NCBI GenBank assembly: GCA_001430745.1
Contig: KQ481975.1
Span: 222,981 to 263,187, forward strand
DNA: 40,207 nt
From: Auxenochlorella pyrenoidosa
Taxonomy: Eukaryota; Chlorophyta; Trebouxiophyceae; Chlorellales; Chlorellaceae
Direction of reading: 5' to 3'
The translations under genes were made by a program, and so were the position numbers. Of the stretch, positions 11,355 through 23,010 are shown in pieces. The stretch's first letter is position 1. Every line of letters begins with the position of its first letter. The notes beneath the pieces are model-generated. The model was not told the DNA's origin, ran no database searches, and saw only the letters and a list, made by a program, of their open reading frames with translations.

Positions 11355-14300
11355 ATGGCGGCGCCGCCCGCAGCGGTGGGCACGCTGCTGTTCAGCGACC
11401 TGCAGGACTCGCCGCTCTTTCGCAGGTGCGGCGGGCCGCCCTGCACCCACCCTGCACCCACCTGCACACCCTTGCGGTGTGCCCTGCCCCTGCTGCCTCG
11501 GCTGCCATCTGCCCGCTGTTGCATGCCCTGCCTCCTCTCCCAGCTGATACCTTTTCCTGCTGTCGATTGCTCTGGTGTTGTGATTGCCGATCGCACAAAG
11601 GCCCACTCCTCTGATGCGTCCCATTGTGTTGCACCTGCCTGCTTAGTGCAGCAAGCTGAATGAGCTTGATGGCAACCTGGACCGCCTGAAGGAGCGCGCC
11701 TCCAAGCTCACCAAGGCCAGCAAGAAATACAGGCAAGCCGCATCACCAGCGTCAGCAAGAAAAACAGGCAAGCCGCGGCCCCTCCAGCAGTGCAGCTTGC
11801 ATGTGCGGGTTTGGGCGGTGCAGAGCGCAGGCGCGGCCTTGCTGGCGCAACGTCCGCCGTGCTGAATGCCCCGCGCCGGGCTGTGGTCTGCTGCTCTGCA
11901 GCGCGGTGCTCGACTCCACATCCCTTGGCACCACTGCATTTGCCGACAGGTGAGGTTTGCTAAAATTTCATTTTTGGGATTCTTTTCAGCGTGTAAAAGT
12001 CTTAAGTCGTGCACCCCGGGTGGGGGAGAGGAAGAGCCCTTGGCGGCTGGCGTCCTGCCTGCCGCCAAGCACCCTGGGCGTACGCCTGTCCTACCGTCGT
12101 CTCACCTGCCTCACCATTCTGATCTCCGCTGCCCCTCGCCCTGCCCTGACCTGACCTGGCTCACACCACCAGCTTGGAGGCGTTTTGCGGCGAGGCCACA
12201 GATGAGGAATCCTCCCTCATCGGGGGCCCCACCCTGCTCAAGTTTGTGTCCACCTTTCGCGAGGTGCGGGGCCGGGGCAGCCTGTGGGGCATGCGGGCGC
12301 AGGGCCCTGTGGGGGGTTGTGCTCGGCAGTGCCACGCTGTGCAACGCAACCGCCCCTGCTGCCGCCGTGCTGTTCAGCCTGTGCCCAGCTACTAACTTGC
12401 AGCACTCAGGAATGCTCGCCAGCCGGGTTTTTTTTTCTCAGCTGGTCTTGGCTGACCTAGGATGGATCGGCGGCAGCACCATGAGAAGAGCCCGCTGACA
12501 ATGCGAACCCCACCCCACCCCCACCCCTCCCCACCCCACCCCAATCAACGAAATGCAGCTGGCCTCCTTCCAAGACCTGCTGCGCACCCAGACCGAGGTG
12601 GTGCTGTGTGAGCGGCTCAACCATGACTTCATCAAGGTGGGGGAGGCGGGGGTGGGTTCGGGGGACGGGGAAAGAGGGGTTGCAAGGCTTCCTGGATTCC
12701 ATGGTCGCCAGCAGAGTCGGCTCACCCGCGATCAGCTTCAACTTCAACAGATCAGAGGGATGTGTCTGATGTCAAAAATATCAAAAATAGTCGACAGCGG
12801 AGAAGCAAGGAAGCAGGAGTCGCCCCCACCCCACCCCACCCGCAGCTGACCAGCGAGGTGCGCGACAGCAAGAAGCGGCTGGACAAGCGCAGCAGCGAGT
12901 ACGATGCCGCCCGGCTGCGCCACCTGGGCCACAGGTGGGGCCACGTGGGGGTTAGGGGGGCTAGCTGGCGACTGCCGGCTGCGCAGCCGTTGAGGTTTGA
13001 CGGGGCGTGCTTGGGTGCTGCATTGTTGCTGCTGTGCCCTGTGGTCGTCGTCCGCCTTGCTTCTGGCAGCATGCCCCCATCCCCGGGCTCGTGCCCGCCT
13101 CGCAGCGCGCGTGCTGCAAGATGACTCGTTTGTGGTTTGTGCCTTGCAGGAGCGCCGGCCACCTGTCCACCTGGGCCGGCAAGTCGTCCGACCCGGACAA
13201 GAGCTTTCAGGAGCTGCAGGCCGCCAAGGGGGCGGCGGATGAGGCGCGCTTTGAGGTGGCGCGACGGTTCACCGAGGTCCGTGCCCGCCGCCGCGGCCTG
13301 AGAGCTGCCAAGCGGCGGCGCCGCTGCAGGGCAGCGTGCTTGCAGGGGCGCGGGGGCATCCAGAGATGCAGCAAGGGCAGCCTGCCCCACGGCAGCGCCT
13401 TTGCGTGCCTTGTACATGCTTGCCCGCCTGCGCATGCCCGCCCCGGCGCTCCCTCGCCGGTGGTGCCGATTCCTGTGCCGCTCCGGCCGCCTTTTTCTTG
13501 CTTTTGTATGCAGATGGAGACCAACAAGCGCTTCGAGTTCCTGCAGTCCATGGTGACAGCGGTGGACGCGCACCTGCGCTACTTTGAGCGCGGCCACCAG
13601 CTGTTTGCGGGGCTGGAGCCTTACCTGCAGCACGCACTGCAGGCGCGTTCGCGGGGTGCTGGGTGGGTGCCGCCTGCTGGAGGGCGCGTCAGTTCCAGAT
13701 TCAGGCCGGACTTGTGCGCTTGCGGGGCGCCGGGCCGCCTCCTTGCACGTAGGCTGCACGTGGCTCAGTTTTACGCTGCATGCATGCGCGCGGGCCCCCT
13801 CCGTCTAATTCCCCCCCCCCACCCCCCCCCACCCCGCAGCTCATCGAGAAGCTCAAGGCGGACGGGGAGGTGCAGCAGGCGCGCATGGAGGCGCTCATCT
13901 CGGCGCACAAGAGCGAGGCCACAACGCGGGACGCGCAGGTGGTGGAGAAGGCAGCCACCAGCTCGGAGGCCCCCCGCCCCAGCGGCCCCCTGCAGGTGCT
14001 GACGCCGTGGGTGCTGCTGCTGGGGGTGCCAGGGTGTACCTGGTGGGTCGGCGCGGGTGCACAAATGAGGAGCGCAGTGAGGGGCCGAGGCGTTGGCATG
14101 CGCGGCTGTTCGACTCCCAAATGGGACTGGCACGGCCGCGCTGCTGCAAGGCCCCTCGCGCCGCTCCTGTCGCTGTGGCGCGCAGATGACGGTGGCTGCT
14201 TCGCATGTCGCGGCGGAGCTGGGGGCCTACATCCGGCAGACGCAGGAGAGCAAGGGGCAGCAGGTCACGTCGCTCAAGCAGGCGAGTCTGCCCGCCGGGG

Positions 14301-17300
14301 GCAGGGGCGGGCCGTGGAGGCTGGCACCAGGCAGGGGGGGATCTCCAGACGCGTGGGACGAGGAGGCATCGATTACTTGTGCACGTGTTGCATGGCAGTG
14401 GCGTAGCTGGGTTTATTTTAGCTGTGCCACCTCAACTGCCTTGAATGTGTTTGCCACCCTGGCTCGGCTGGCAGTCCACCAGGCCCAGTTTGAAGCGTCA
14501 GCCGTGTGTGGCCCGCGGTCTGAGGAAGGGACTGCCAATGGCTTGCCGCCGCCGCTGCCGCTGCCTGCCTGCAGGGCTACCTGCTGAAGCAGACGAGCGA
14601 CTTTCGCAAGGCCTGGAAGCGCCGCTTCTTCGTGCTGGACAGCCAGGGCATGCTGTGAGGACCAGCCGCGATCCACTCTTCCATGCACTGCCGCTGGGGC
14701 CCGGTCGCTGTGGTCTGCCCCCGGCTCGCGCGTGCCTGCGTGCTAACAGCTCCATGGCGGCCGCGGGCGGGCCGCCTGCTGCTTGCACGCCCCGCCTGAA
14801 GGCCGGCAGGTTCCACGCACCTGCCCTGCCTGGAATGTGCAGGTACTACTGGTCTTCCAAGGAGGCGCCCCGCAAGGAGCAGGCCCCCCGCAACACCTGC
14901 AGCCTGCTGACGGCGANNNNNNNNNNNNNNNNNNNNNNNNNNNNNNNNNNNNNNNNNNNNNNNNNNNNNNNNNNNNNNNNNNNNNNNNNNNNNNNNNNNN
15001 NNNNNNNNNNNNNNNNNNNNNNNNNNNNNNNNNNNNNNNNNNNNNNNNNNNNNNNNNNNNNNNNNNNNNNNNNNNNNNNNNNNNNNNNNNNNNNNNNNNN
15101 NNNNNNNNNNNNNNNNNNNNNNNNNNNNNNNNNNNNNNNNNNNNNNNNNNNNNNNNNNNNNNNNNNNNNNNNNNNNNNNNNNNNNNNNNNNNNNNNNNNN
15201 NNNNNNNNNNNNNNNNNNNNNNNNNNNNNNNNNNNNNNNNNNNNNNNNNNNNNNNNNNNNNNNNNNNNNNNNNNNNNNNNNNNNNNNNNNNNNNNNNNNN
15301 NNNNNNNNNNNNNNNNNNNNNNNNNNNNNNNNNNNNNNNNNNNNNNNNNNNNNNNNNNNNNNNNNNNNNNNNNNNNNNNNNNNNNNNNNNNNNNNNNNNN
15401 NNNCTACCCCCCCCCCCCCCCCCCCCCCCTCCCGGGGGGCCTGTCATGAAAAGGGAAAAGGGCCAGCAGAAGGTCCTCCATCTTCTCGCTCAACCGCCCT
15501 GCCCCACCCCACTGTTCTGCAGGACCCCAGCCTGCGCTACGCCTTCCGGGTGGTCTCCCCTGAGAAGGAGTACGTGCTGCAGGCTGAGAACGAGGTGGAG
15601 CAGCAGGAGTGGATGGAGATGCTGCAGGTGGGGTGGATTGGTGTGGGTGTGGGTGTGGGTGTGGGTGCGTGTGGGTGTGTGGGTGGTGGGTGGTGGGGGG
15701 GGAAGGGCTCGGGTGAGCACACCGACAGGCTTTACAGGGTGTGGGGTGTAGGGTTTGGGGCTTTGAGCCCTTGCTGTGGGGCCGGCCGGCACGCGGTGGG
15801 CGCATTGCAGCACGCGCGCGTGCAGCGCGCTCGATGCACGCGTTCCCACGCCACCCACGCATCCTGTGCGCCTGTGTGCTTGTGTTGGTTCCTGCGCCAG
15901 CCGCCCACTGTCTGCACCTTCGTTCCCGCAGCAAGCTGCATCCCTCGCTGCCACGGGCGCCCTGCAGGGGGTGATTGCCTGCCTGCTGACCGGAGAGGTG
16001 GACCATGCCAGCATCCCAACTCGGCCTGTGCGCCCCACGCACTCGCGCACGTGAGCTTGGAGGTGCCGGCTGGCTGCTGCCACGCCGGCGCTGGCACTGC
16101 GACGAACTGGGCAGGCCGCCGCTGCCGCCTGCCTTGTTTTCTCCGCCCGCGGCGATGCGAATGGCACATTTTTGGCACAGTGTGCAAAGCCTGCATGTGC
16201 TCCAAGGGCTGGCCCCCGCTTCCCACCGTCCTCCCCTGCCTGCAGCATCAGCTCGGAGATCAACTCGATCAGCCTGGGCGACGCCCCCCTGGGCTCTGGC
16301 CCGCTGGCGGCCTCTCTGTCAGCTCGACCCACTGCCGACAGCGAGCAGGCCTCTCCCAGCCTGCCCTCAATACACGAGAGCTCCCCTGACCCAGGGGCGG
16401 GAGCCTCCCCAGGGTTGTGGCCTGCCGTGGGGGCATCTGCCGCCCTGCCGGCAGCAGCAGGCTACCTGGGGCGCAGCACGCCGGGCGTGCAGGGCGCCGC
16501 CAGCACAGCGGGTGGCAGCAGCAGCAGCCTGGCATCGATGGGAGGCGCAGCAGCCGCTGGCAGGCCTGGCAGCGGCGGCGGCGTGGCGGGCGGGAGCACT
16601 CTGGAAGTGCTGCGGCAGGTGCCTGGCAACGCTGTGTGCTGCGACTGTGGGGCAGCCGACCCTGACTGGGCCAGCCTCAACCTTGGTGAGAGGCTCAGGG
16701 GCCAGGTGGTCACTGCTGGGTGACTGGGTGCCAGCCAATGCCTGCCCATCCAGGGCTGGCTAGCCGCGAGCAGCATGCAACATGTGCAGCCTCTCCGTAG
16801 AGGTAGGCGGCTGCTTGCGCCACCAGCCGGGGCTCCAAGGCCGCCCTCACACCTGCCTGGCCCTTGCAGGCGTGCTCATGTGCATTGAGTGCAGTGGAGT
16901 GCACCGCCGGCTGGGCGTGCACGTCAGCAAGGTGCGGGGCCGGCTGAGTGGGGGAGTTTCGTGCCATCTGGAGCTGCGCGCTGGCCTGCTGCGGCTGGCG
17001 TCTGCAGGCTGTGCCGCAAGCGCCGGCAAATTGCCCTAGGCCTGCTTCCTGTCACCCTCGTCACATGGATGTTTTCACGCAAGACGTGCCAGAGGCCTGC
17101 TGCTGCCCAGAGGTGCTGCACCGAGCCCCGGCTGCTGTGCGCTGTGCTGGGCCCCCCCAGCGCAGGTGCGATCCTGCACCCTGGACACGCGGGTGTGGGA
17201 GCCCTCGGTGCTGGGCCTGTTCCAAGAGCTGGGCAACGAGTTTGCAAACTCTGTGTGGGAGGGCGCCGGCGGCGGCGGCGGCGCCGGCGGCGCGGCGTCG

Positions 17301-18963
17301 GTGAGCAGTCGCTGGTCCGCCCTGGCAGCAGCTCTGCCTGGCTGTATGCCGTGCCGGCCTGTGCCCTTGCTGGCGCCTGAAGCCATGAACCTGCACGTCC
17401 CCGGTCGCTGTGTTATCAACTGCCCCTTGCTCGCGGTTGATGCGCCTCTGGACTCTCTGCCCCCCCGATCCCTGCAGTTCAACCCCTGGAGTGCAGATTC
17501 GGATGACAGCGAGGATGAGCAGGCGCTTGGGATGGCTGCCCGGCGGCGCTCCTCGGCGGGTGAGCTGCCAGGCAGTGCTTCTGCACCTGTCACTCCTGGT
17601 GTCTGTTTATCGCAGGACAGCACGGCGCCGGTGTGCAGCCGTTGCCCTGCCTGTTCTGCCTGCTCTGCATGCATGCATGCATTTACCTGTTTTACTGCCA
17701 GCTCCCACCAGCTCAAACCTGCTGCACCACGGGCGCCTGCCCATGCCGCAGATTCAGGCCCCAGCGCCCGCCCGGGGCCGACTGCCCCGCTGGCTGACAA
17801 GGAGCGGTGGATCGCTGGTAAGTATGTGGAGAAGCGGCGCCTGGCGCGGCCGGGCGGTGCCGGCGGCGCGCAGCAGCTGCAGGACTGGCTGTGGGATGCG
17901 GTGGCGCGGGGGGACGTCAGGGCGGGTGAGGGGAGGGAGGGGGCGGGAGGGCGCACAGTTGCGTATGCTGAGTGCAAGCCACAGAAGCGGCAGCTTCATT
18001 GACTCGAGCCATTGAGGGGACCCACCTCCCTCACGCGCCTGTCCTGAGCCACCCCTACCCCTGCACACACACACGCTCCCACCCCCACCCCCACCCCACC
18101 CCCACCCACCCCCCCGCCTTTCCAGCGTACCATGCCATCGCCTGCGGCGCCGACGTCAACCACTCCTACTCCTCCCAGCCCGCGGCCCAGCTGGTGTGGG
18201 AGGCCAACATGCAATGCGGCGGGGGGGCGGACCAGCCGCTGAGCCCCACAAACCTGGGCCACATCAGCGCGCTGCACGCGGCCTGCCGGGTGAGGGGCGA
18301 CTGCAGCCCGCTGGTGCGACTGACCCTGGAGCAACCGAGCGTGCGCGCGCAGCGACACCGGCTGCCTGCTGCGGGCTCGCCAGGGGGCCGCCCGTGGTTC
18401 TCGGCGGCGGCGGCCCACGCCCAAGGCGACGGCAAAGTGCGGCTCGCGTACCTGCTTGGTGCCAAGCCCCCCACCCCCCCACCCCCAACCCGCCCACCAC
18501 CACCACCACACACACCCATTTCCACCCACCTTCACCCCCCAGGCCGGCGACCTGCCCATGGCGGAGCTGCTGCTGCAGTCGGGTGCGCAGGTGGACGCGG
18601 TGGAGGTGATGCGCCGCTCGCCCCTCATGTACTGCCTGCTGTACGACCACGCCGAGGCCGCCAAGCTGCTGCTCAGGTGGGTGCGGGGGGCGCTGGGGGC
18701 GTGTCGAATGTTCGCACCCGGGACCTGTTCCAGCTCTAGGATGCAGGCGGGGGGGCCAGCGGGCCCGGTTCGCAGTGAGGCTGTGCCCGCAGCGGCAGGC
18801 GCGCAACCCGCGTGACGGCGAGTGCCCCTCCTGCGCCCCCGCCTGCAGGCGCGGCGCCGCTTGCACCCGTGACCGCCACGGGCTGACGGCGGCGCAGCTG
18901 GCGCAGGGGCGGCCGTGCAGCCGGGATGCCGAGCTCGCGGCGCTGCTGAGCCGCCAGCCTTGA
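11355..18963 (+). CDS. BAR-PH-ArfGAP-ankyrin ARF GTPase-activating protein (ACAP / plant AGD1-4 type)
   Basis: It stimulates GTP hydrolysis by ARF GTPases in vesicle traffic; the BAR and PH parts bind curved, phosphoinositide-rich membrane. Exons: 11355-11425, 11652-11732, 11902-11949, 12173-12263, 12559-12636, 12846-12934, 13150-13276, 13514-13642, 13840-13995, 14186-14281, 14575-14654, 14843-gap, 15523-15627, 15932-16050, 16246-16685, 16870-16931, 17166-17300, 17478-17559, 17752-17925, 18126-18289, 18543-18676, 18849-18963. Domains in order: BAR ([13 protein letters not shown]... [11 protein letters not shown]... ERLNHDFIK); PH ([15 protein letters not shown], closing Trp in [10 protein letters not shown]); ArfGAP zinc finger ([24 protein letters not shown], then [16 protein letters not shown] with the catalytic Arg); [13 protein letters not shown]; and ankyrin repeats near the C-terminus. 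The gap removes a few PH residues. Introns after 11732 and 14281, and probably after 13642, are GC-AG. The plant VAN3/SCARFACE group has the same architecture. Confidence 0.93.
11718..11776 (+). repeat. Duplicated GC donor junction in the ArfGAP gene
   Basis: The exon-2 end and its GC donor (AAATACAG/GCAAGCCGC) are repeated 35 bases downstream with one mismatch (AAAAACAG/GCAAGCCGC, from 11753). The intron therefore offers two GC-type donors. Only the first keeps phase 2 into the next exon without adding codons. Confidence 0.7.
14917..15403. other. Assembly gap (487 N)
   Basis: The run of N interrupts the ArfGAP gene inside the PH-domain exon and the following intron. Its right edge (about 15408-15429) is a run of C broken only by a final T, so a homopolymer probably stopped the assembly. 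Confidence 0.95.
15640..15705 (+). repeat. GGGTGT-type microsatellite after an ArfGAP donor site
   Basis: A GTGGGTGT-rich tract begins 13 bases after the donor at 15628. It is purine/GT-rich simple sequence wholly within the intron. Confidence 0.6.
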
Positions 18964-18985
18964 TCGGCGGGCGGCAGCGGCATTT

Positions 18986-19077
18986 GCAGGAGCCCAGGCG
19001 CCAAGTCCGTCCAACTCCATCGCCGCCACTCGCTGCCGCGCAAGGGAGTTGGACGGACTTGGCGCCTGGGCTCCTGC
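18986..19077 (+). repeat. Perfect 33-bp inverted repeat (hairpin) after the ArfGAP stop codon
   Basis: The left arm 18986-19018 and right arm 19045-19077 are exact reverse complements over 33 bases, with a 26-base loop (19019-19044). Three T-G wobble pairs could extend the stem outward. It lies 22 bases after the TGA of the ArfGAP gene, so it is probably transcribed in its 3' untranslated region. It could be a small-RNA precursor, an RNA-stability element or a remnant of an inverted-repeat element. Confidence 0.9.
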
Positions 19078-19292
19078 GGGCAGTTCTGCAGCTGCTCTGT
19101 GCCGTGACGCTTGCGCACGCTTGGAGCTAGCAAGTGGAATGTGAGCTGCCTGTAGCGGTGGTACCACCGGTAGCGGCATTCTGCGGCAGGAAGCTGATGT
19201 GGCGGTGGCGTTGCCTAGCGCTACGTCTTTGACCCCTTGGTCGATGCTTCACATTGTTTGAAGTTGAAGCGTCCCTGCAAAACCCTGTCACG

Positions 19293-20829
19293 ATGCTTCG
19301 AGGCGTGCTTGTGCTGGCTTTGTTCGCGGGCAGCGCCCTGGCGCTCACCCCGGCGCTCCCATGGTGCGCCGGGACAGCAAAGCGATCGCATGCACGAAAC
19401 CCAAGTGTGCCGCTAGTCGCGGGACGCGTCTTGCGCTTGCAAGCTCTTGTCCAGTTCGCCGTTGCCTTCTTCTCGGTGTAGAGGATCTTCATGTCACAGC
19501 AGCCTGCTCCCACACAACCCAGCGTGCACAGCTGCTTACTCGCCCGCCCACCCGCCCTGCCTTGTGTGGTGGCCGCTTGCCGTGCCAGGCGCCACGCCAG
19601 CGCCGCCGAAAAGGATGCATATGCGACTTCCTAGCTGCTCTCTGGCCGGCTTTGCGATGCTGCTGGTTTGCGATCGCTACACGGTGGTTGCCACCTGCAG
19701 GCGGCAGCTACATTTGGGCCCATAGCTCAGGTAACCCTCACTGCCGCCATCGCCATCGCCGACACGACTTGCCCTGCCCCCTTGCAGGGTGGACGTGGCA
19801 GGTGCCATGCGGGCGGCCCTGGATGGCGACCCCCTTGTCAACCGGACCAGCGTGGTGTCCAACAGCAAGGGTGGCGTCACCGTGCGCATCGACATGCTGC
19901 CATGCCCCGCTGGCGCCGGCGCCGCGTGCCGCACGAACCGCGGGCGCCGCGCCGGCGCCCTCGCCACCCTGCTCTACCTGGCAGAGCAGGGGCGCAGCGA
20001 CGAGGGACCCTTTAGGGTCAGGGCAGAGGTCAGGCTAAACGGGGGCATCGCGCTGCGGGGCCGCGCACCCAGCACGGCAGCAGATGCTGTGGACCTCCTG
20101 AAAGGCGCGCTGGCTGGCAACCAGTACTTCAGCAGGGTGAGCTGCACAAGCTGCCAGGCTTCCGCAAGCCGATCCCTGGCAGGCAGGCAGGCAGCAGGCA
20201 GCAGGCGGGGGGTGGTGCCTGGTGCAGGGCGCCCTGCACCTGCCCTGCTGTTGATGCGCTCGCCCGCCACGAGCATGCCCATTTGCATGCCGACCGGCCG
20301 CGCCCGGCTGCGCGCCGGGGCTGTCGCCTTGACCACGATTCCCATCCTCCAAGTGGCTCCATGCAGGTGTGGGACCGCACCGTGCCGCCCGTGATACCCG
20401 GCCTGGACTGGATCAACATCGTGTTTAAGCCCAAGGTTGTGCAGTACCCCTCTACCGGCTACCTGGAAGTGGATGGCCTGGCCACTGTGACGGCTGCGCA
20501 GGTGGCTGCCAGCCGGCGTGCAATTGCCGGGAAGGCAGGGATGCGGTAAATGCCCAGCATGGCCGTCTGGCTCCGCTGCGCAGGCGGGCAGCCACTGGCG
20601 CTGTGGCAGCGTCCAGAGCGCACGGTCCAGTGGCGCATCCCTGCTGCTGCGATGTCAGCCGGTGCACGCGGCTGCACCCAAGCAGCTGCAGATGCCCACC
20701 ATCCTTTCCGCCCCACTTGCTGTGCAGCTGTTCTCTGACGTGTTCTACCTGGAAGGCTTCAGCAAATTCAGCATACGGGCAACATCGGAGCGATGCAAGC
20801 CCGGCTACGGCTGCCGCGCCCCGCTCTGA
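19293..20829 (+). CDS. Secreted protein of unknown function (218 residues)
   Basis: Exons 19293-19363, 19788-20136, 20367-20501 and 20728-20829 join in phase to encode 218 residues. The start ATG is followed by a clear signal peptide (MLRGVLVLALFAGSALA), so the protein should enter the secretory pathway. The mature part contains VDVAGAMRAALDGDPLVNRTS with a possible N-glycosylation site (NRT), a CPAGAGAAC segment, WDRTVPPVIPGLDWINIVF, and ends ERCKPGYGCRAPL. The few cysteines could form disulphides. I do not recognise the family. The gene lies 329 bases after the ArfGAP stop and converges with the small Cys-rich gene at 21339-21782. The splice model is supported by phase and by GT-AG ends at all three introns, not by homology. 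Confidence 0.65.
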
Positions 20830-21338
20830 GCGCGGCCTGGCGGCGGCTGCCAGCGAGTTGCAGAGCGGGTGGCTTGCATGCCCTGCTTGCATGTGCTGAT
20901 AGTCTGTTGTTGTCAATCCAGATACCTCCTGGGTTTTATTCCTCTGCATGTCGTGGCCCAACCCTGCTCCGCTGCCCGCTGGTGTCACGCGTCAGCTTGC
21001 TGCCCACCACCTCTGATATCGTCATCCAGGCAGCATGAGCAGCTCAGGGCTGGTGCTCCATGTGTTTACCCCTAAACCCTGCTAAGAGACCACCCTCCAA
21101 GGTCCAAACAGGGTTCTGATGCTTGGCCACCATCCCTGCCCAGCATTGTCATGCGATGCGTAATATCACACTGGTGCAGCGCTGCATGTGCATGCTAGCA
21201 TGTGGCAATCACGAAAATGCACAAACAGCATGCAGGCGCGTCTAGCTCTTGCATCCACCTCAGGTACTAGCCAGCCCCTTCATGCCCGTGTTGCCTGTCC
21301 AAGAGAAGGGGGCTGGGCAGCTTCAGCTCACGAGCCGA
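20830..21338. other. Shared 3' region of two convergent genes
   Basis: I see no gene. The stretch holds the 3' ends of the secreted protein gene (+) and the Cys-rich gene (-). A short CCCTAAACCCT near 21070 resembles a plant-type telomere unit, but it is a single occurrence. Confidence 0.5.
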
Positions 21339-21782
21339 TCAGCAGGTGTCGGATGCGGACATGCAGCGGTTCAGGGAGTAGCACGTCTTGCCCTTGCCGT
21401 TGGGGCAGGTGTAGGTGAAGGACTGGCAGCAGGCCACGGGGGTGTCGGGGAACTGCTGGGCGCACCCAGCGGCATAGAAGTTCTCGCACTTCTTCCTCGA
21501 GGTGGCGCTAGTGCCGGGGCACTCGCAGGGGGCAGCCCCCGCGGGCGCCAGCAGGCAGCTGCGGGGCGATGGTGAAAGGGCTTTCTCAGCAACGGGTGGG
21601 CGATGCAACTACCATGGTGGCAGCTGGTACATGCATCAGCTGGACACCGCTTGCCCAGCAGGTGCGTGTGGCAAGTGTAAGCAGTGTGTACCCAAGCCCG
21701 CGAGCAGCGCAAGCCCTCCAGCTCACTGCAGCGCCAGCAGCACCGCCAGCAGGGATGCGGCGCGAGTGTTGCGCGGATGCAT
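21339..21782 (-). CDS. Small secreted cysteine-rich protein, unknown family (91 residues)
   Basis: Two exons, 21782-21727 and 21558-21339, join in phase across a GT-AG intron. The first encodes MHPRNTRAASLLAVLLAL, a signal-peptide core continued by CLLAPAGA in exon 2. The predicted mature part of about 64 residues has ten cysteines: CEC, KKC, AAGC, ACC, YTC, KTC, RC and a C-terminal Cys. This pattern suggests an extracellular disulphide-stabilised mini-protein. Ten is an even number, compatible with five disulphides. I do not recognise the family and assign no activity. Confidence 0.6.
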
Positions 21783-23010
21783 GGCCGCTCGAGCTGCGTC
21801 AGCCAGCCAAAGGGGGTAGCACTGAGAAACTCGCACGCCCACCTTGCTGTGCTGCACCCAGTCCAGGACCTTGCTTGGGCCTTGCCTGCGTACAGCTGTA
21901 CGCGTACGCGGTCCGCTGCCAGCCCAGTGCCAGCCTGCCCATTACCCCGCCCGCGACTGCCGGCGTTACCTACGCCCACTTCCCGAGATTCACGCCCATT
22001 CCAGTGACACGCACCTCGAAAGGCGAGTACGTTTGCGGAAAGGTAGCGCTGGGAGTCAGGCTAGGTCTGACTTGCTGGTCTGCGGCAGCTTTGGGGGGGG
22101 GCTTGAGCTTTTTTATGTAGAAGGAAAGGGTGGTGAGTGTCGGAAAGCGAAGGCTCGCTGGATTTAACGAGAGCCCAGCTCAGTACCACATCATGCACAG
22201 CGTGTACATCCGCACCCAATCCTGGCGCTGTGTTTATGCACACTGAGATTCCGATTCCAGGCCCTGTTGAGGACTTGCGGGCTCAACAAAAGTGCATGCT
22301 CAGCATACAGGAACTCAGGTATGCACGGGTGCGGCTCGCTTTCATGCCCAGCGTCACTCGCCTGGTGCCCCTGCCGTGCCGGCGTCATCAGGCTGAGCGC
22401 GGCCCCCACAACACGAGCTTTGAGTGTACAGCAATGTGCCCTCTTTGCCAAGGAGATGTCTCCCAGCTGGCAGGGCCGACCTTGCATGCACACAAAGCAG
22501 TTTGGCGGCCTCTGGCTCAGGCTGAAAGGCCAGCTGGGCTGCATTCATGCCGGACAGTGCCAGGGTCCGTATGGCAATGCATTCCAATGGTGAATCACCT
22601 TCCAGGAGTGATTTGCTCTGTGGCAGCAAAGTGGCCAGTAGAGCACCAGCAGTGTGCTGCCTCGCAATGCACCACAGATCCCGCGTGACGCGTGCATGCG
22701 TAGCGTACACGTAGCGCAAGCTGCATCCCGCCTTTCACTGTTCCTGCTGACCCTGCTGCTGCCTCTTTCGGAGGGTCTTTGGCTGCAGATTGCTGGCATA
22801 GGAAGGGCAGACCGCCCTTCGGCGAGGTGTTGAGCAAGCTCTTCTGCAGGGCGGCAGAAGACGACCGCCAATTTTCCGCTTTTTTACTTTTCATCCAACT
22901 CCGATCACCGTGAGCATCATACCACGCCTCCCGAGAGCGTCGCCGACGCACTTCCGCAACCAACCAAAACCCTACAAGAGGCTTCACTTCCCCTCTTCCC
23001 TCGTTTCTAC
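21783..23010. other. Intergenic / promoter region before formate dehydrogenase
   Basis: About 1.2 kb between divergent genes. Open frames occur on both strands (for example 22137-22688 +), but none has an ATG start, recognisable domain or plausible splice context. The stretch around 22860-22990 is A/T-richer than its surroundings and probably belongs to the formate dehydrogenase promoter and leader. Confidence 0.45.

Noticed and set aside
12752..13759. Long - strand open frame (335 codons) opposite the ArfGAP gene
   Set aside because: It is antisense to well-supported BAR-domain exons, has no recognisable domain, and is expected in GC-rich DNA where stops are rare.
21070..21081. Telomere-like CCCTAAACCCT
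   Set aside because: There is a single short match and no array, so chance is sufficient.
22137..22688. 183-codon + strand open frame upstream of formate dehydrogenase
   Set aside because: It starts at GTG, shows no domain or signal peptide, and has no splice or homology support.
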